A stretch of DNA of 64,000 nucleotides from Burhinus oedicnemus (Eukaryota > Chordata > Aves > Charadriiformes > Burhinidae). The stretch covers positions 854,076 through 918,075 of the forward strand of contig VFFE01007212.1 of NCBI GenBank assembly GCA_008921705.1. Direction: 5' to 3'. The notes under the pieces are model-generated. The model did not search any database. It saw only the letters and a program-made list of their open reading frames with translations, and was not told where the DNA came from. The number at the start of each line of letters is the position of its first letter. The stretch's first letter is position 1. The position numbers and the translations under genes are program-made. Positions 61,961-64,000 of this stretch are shown here, in pieces.

Positions 61961-64000
61961 TAAGTCCTGGGAGGCTACTGAAATATATTTGTCTCTGACT
62001 CAGTTTGCATTAAGCAATTCTGTATGCCATGAATTCAAAGAGAAAAGGTAGGTCTAAACTCCCTCATATGTAGTAAATAGAATTATAAAATACTTGTAGG
62101 TAGCGCAGCATAATCTCTGGCTTTCTTGGAATTTGTTGCTAGTTCTCCTGGGTTTGCCTATAATTTAGGAATTCCATGTTTTATTGTTAATATTATGACT
62201 TGGCTAATAGAAAAGCTATTGGCAATTTGCATTCAATTAGACTAACAATTATGATCAATATAAGTGTAAATATGGTAGTTCTCATACCTGTGAAAAGGGC
62301 AGGAGTGACCCTGTGCAAGTGAAACAGAATCTCTGTTGTAACACGCTGTAGAAGTGGACAGCATTTGTGAGGGTGGGCTAATCCGGATTGTGCAGTGGAG
62401 ATCATCTCTTCTGCAACGCTCTAGGAAACAGGTCCTTTCCAGTGGAAGGATTGCATCGTAAATTGTATCTTGTCTGTTCACCACAATCTTAAACTAAAGG
62501 AGAATGTGCACGTCTTAAACTCTATTTTGTATTTCTGAGTGCATAAGATAAGAATAGTCTAGTAGATAGAACAAAGCCTGAAAATGTGATGTTTCCTTTC
62601 AAATTATCTGCTTTGCTGTTGTTTTCTTATGTAGATTTTCAGATAAGTCCTTTTGTTTGCCTTTCTCTATCTTTTTTTCCCCATTTCAATCATATTGGTG
62701 TGAGTACTTAGAGCTCTTAAGAGGACTGATGCTGATTCAGGGGCTTTTGGGTGCTTGGATCCAATAATGGAAGTTGTCTGAGCATGTAAGGTAGTGCCTT
62801 TTAACAGTCCAATCTATGATCCTTTAAGTGATCTCACTAAATATGCATGAGAAACCAGTATCAGTGCATCACACCCAAGCTAACAGGTCTTTTCTCTTGA
62901 GCTTAAACATTTCATTAAGGTCACTGTAAGTGATAAATTGAGACAAATTTTTATTTTTCTATATTAAGGATGAGCCATTTTTAAAAAGTGCTTATTGTGT
63001 TAGACATCAATATTACACTCTTAAATGCAGCTCATAGCGCTGTCTAGAGGTGTAGTTCAGCCTGATAAGGCCAGAAGAGCTTCAAGTGAAATAATTTGCC
63101 TTTGTTAAGTGAGCATATCCCATTGATTACACACCAACAGTTATGTAATACAAGCAGGGACAATTAAACTAGGTAGATTTAAACTATTTCATTATATTGA
63201 ACTATATTATGTCATTTGTGGAAAGAACATGACACATTTAGTGGAGTAATAATAATTTTCCAACACACAACTCATTTAAATGGAGATAGATCTAATAACA
63301 GTCAGCAAAAGTGGCTTTCCTAAAACTCGTACTCCATTTCAGTTTCACTGCCTGGAGCTTATGAGGGATGACATTTCGACATCCTTTTTCATGGCCTTTG
63401 GCAGGAATAAGGTAGCATCTCATTAAGATAAGTAGAATGTGCGGCAGAGAGCAGATTACGGTCATTTCTGGGGAGCTGCAGGTATGGAGGAGATGTTCTA
63501 CGTTTTTCTATGCTTCTTACTATTGAGAAGCATATTGAGAAAAGTGTGGAACTTGGTTTTTTCTACCCTTTGTGTCCACCCTGATGAAAAAGCACACCTG
63601 TCTTCATTACTGGCAACTTTTATAATATTTTGAATAATATTTTACAATAACAGGAAAAAGCAAAGATTAAACATGAAAACAACTAAAAGAATTAAGTATC
63701 TGAAAACAACATATGGAGCCAGACATTCATTGTCTTTTTATTGTGAGGTTTGGAATAGGAGTTCTCCCAGGTTATTTACATGACATTGTTTAGATAATAA
63801 AGTAAGGAAAAGAACTGGAGTGATGTCCTGGCCATTGGAAATCAGTAGAAATCTGAAGTTGGGGGTAAACAGATCAGAACTTCTAAGGAACAGGCCTCAA
63901 AGCATGACAAGTATCAAATTAAAGTTACAGTTGTGTTTAGGCCTATTTAACTTGTGAGCAGTATGGTAATTGTTTGCAGTGTGGTAATGTTTAAGTAAAG

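Larger units (their letters stand above)
53951..64000. other. A+T-rich gene-desert DNA
   Basis: About 10 kb with no recognised gene or large repeat. It carries AT simple sequence near 61.2 kb and stretches (54.59-54.91, 61.69-61.96 and 62.16-62.27 kb) whose composition and clustered homeodomain/POU-type cores resemble conserved non-coding elements. The 102-codon frame at 59286-59591 resembles no family I know. Confidence 0.65.

Noticed and set aside
29741..64000. Neighbouring GABA-A genes (GABRA2, GABRA4, GABRB1) or GNPDA2
   Set aside because: No exon with Cys-loop, M1-M4 or deaminase-type sequence found. In mammals the flank 3' of GABRG1 is a gene desert and GABRA2 lies on the 5' side.
1..64000. 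CRISPR arrays, bacterial operons, tRNA or rRNA genes
   Set aside because: The sequence is animal nuclear DNA; no regularly spaced repeats, cloverleaf-like genes or rRNA segments were recognised.

Overview
The window is vertebrate nuclear DNA, almost certainly from a bird. It is A+T-rich, has large introns, and its dispersed repeats are mainly CR1 LINE fragments. Several of these carry the avian-type 3' end (GTCCCTTCCAACC followed by TTCTATGATTCT-like repeats). One stretch resembles an avian LTR. There is no prokaryotic architecture: the many short open frames are chance frames, apart from the receptor exons and the CR1 remnants.

The only protein-coding gene I can support is a GABA-A receptor gamma subunit on the + strand, called GABRG1 (gamma-1). 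Six exons (the family's exons 4 to 9) lie at 15829-16049, 18970-19052, 20330-20467, 20592-20744, 23874-24085 and 29037-29315. Their lengths are 221, 83, 138, 153, 212 and 279 nt. They join in frame into 361 codons plus TAA, and every intron is GT-AG. They encode most of the ligand-binding domain, the Cys-loop, M1 to M4 and the cysteine-rich M3-M4 loop. Exons 1 to 3 (signal peptide and N-terminus) are not in the window, so positions 1-15828 are the end of intron 3. Two residues that separate gamma-1 from gamma-2 at the benzodiazepine site (Ile at gamma-2 position 77, Leu at 130) are visible.

Layout: 1-15828, intron 3 with one sense CR1 (about 9169-9795). 15829-29315, exons 4 to 9 and their introns, holding a short sense CR1 (about 18062-18349) and two old antisense CR1/L3-like fragments. 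29316 to about 29740, minimal 3' UTR with AATAAA signals. About 29.8-64 kb, non-coding DNA downstream of the gene, agreeing with the gene-poor region known on the 3' side of GABRG1 in mammals. That flank contains a pair of related CR1 copies in opposite orientation (34.27-35.16 and 41.45-42.06 kb), an internally deleted CR1 that still has its endonuclease portion (49.65-51.37 kb), an LTR-like block (53.25-53.95 kb), and A+T-rich unique DNA with a few stretches that look like conserved non-coding elements.

I found no novel molecular system. The best leads are the gamma-1 pharmacology residues and divergent M3-M4 loop, the internally deleted CR1, the inverted CR1 pair, and the candidate regulatory elements in the downstream desert.
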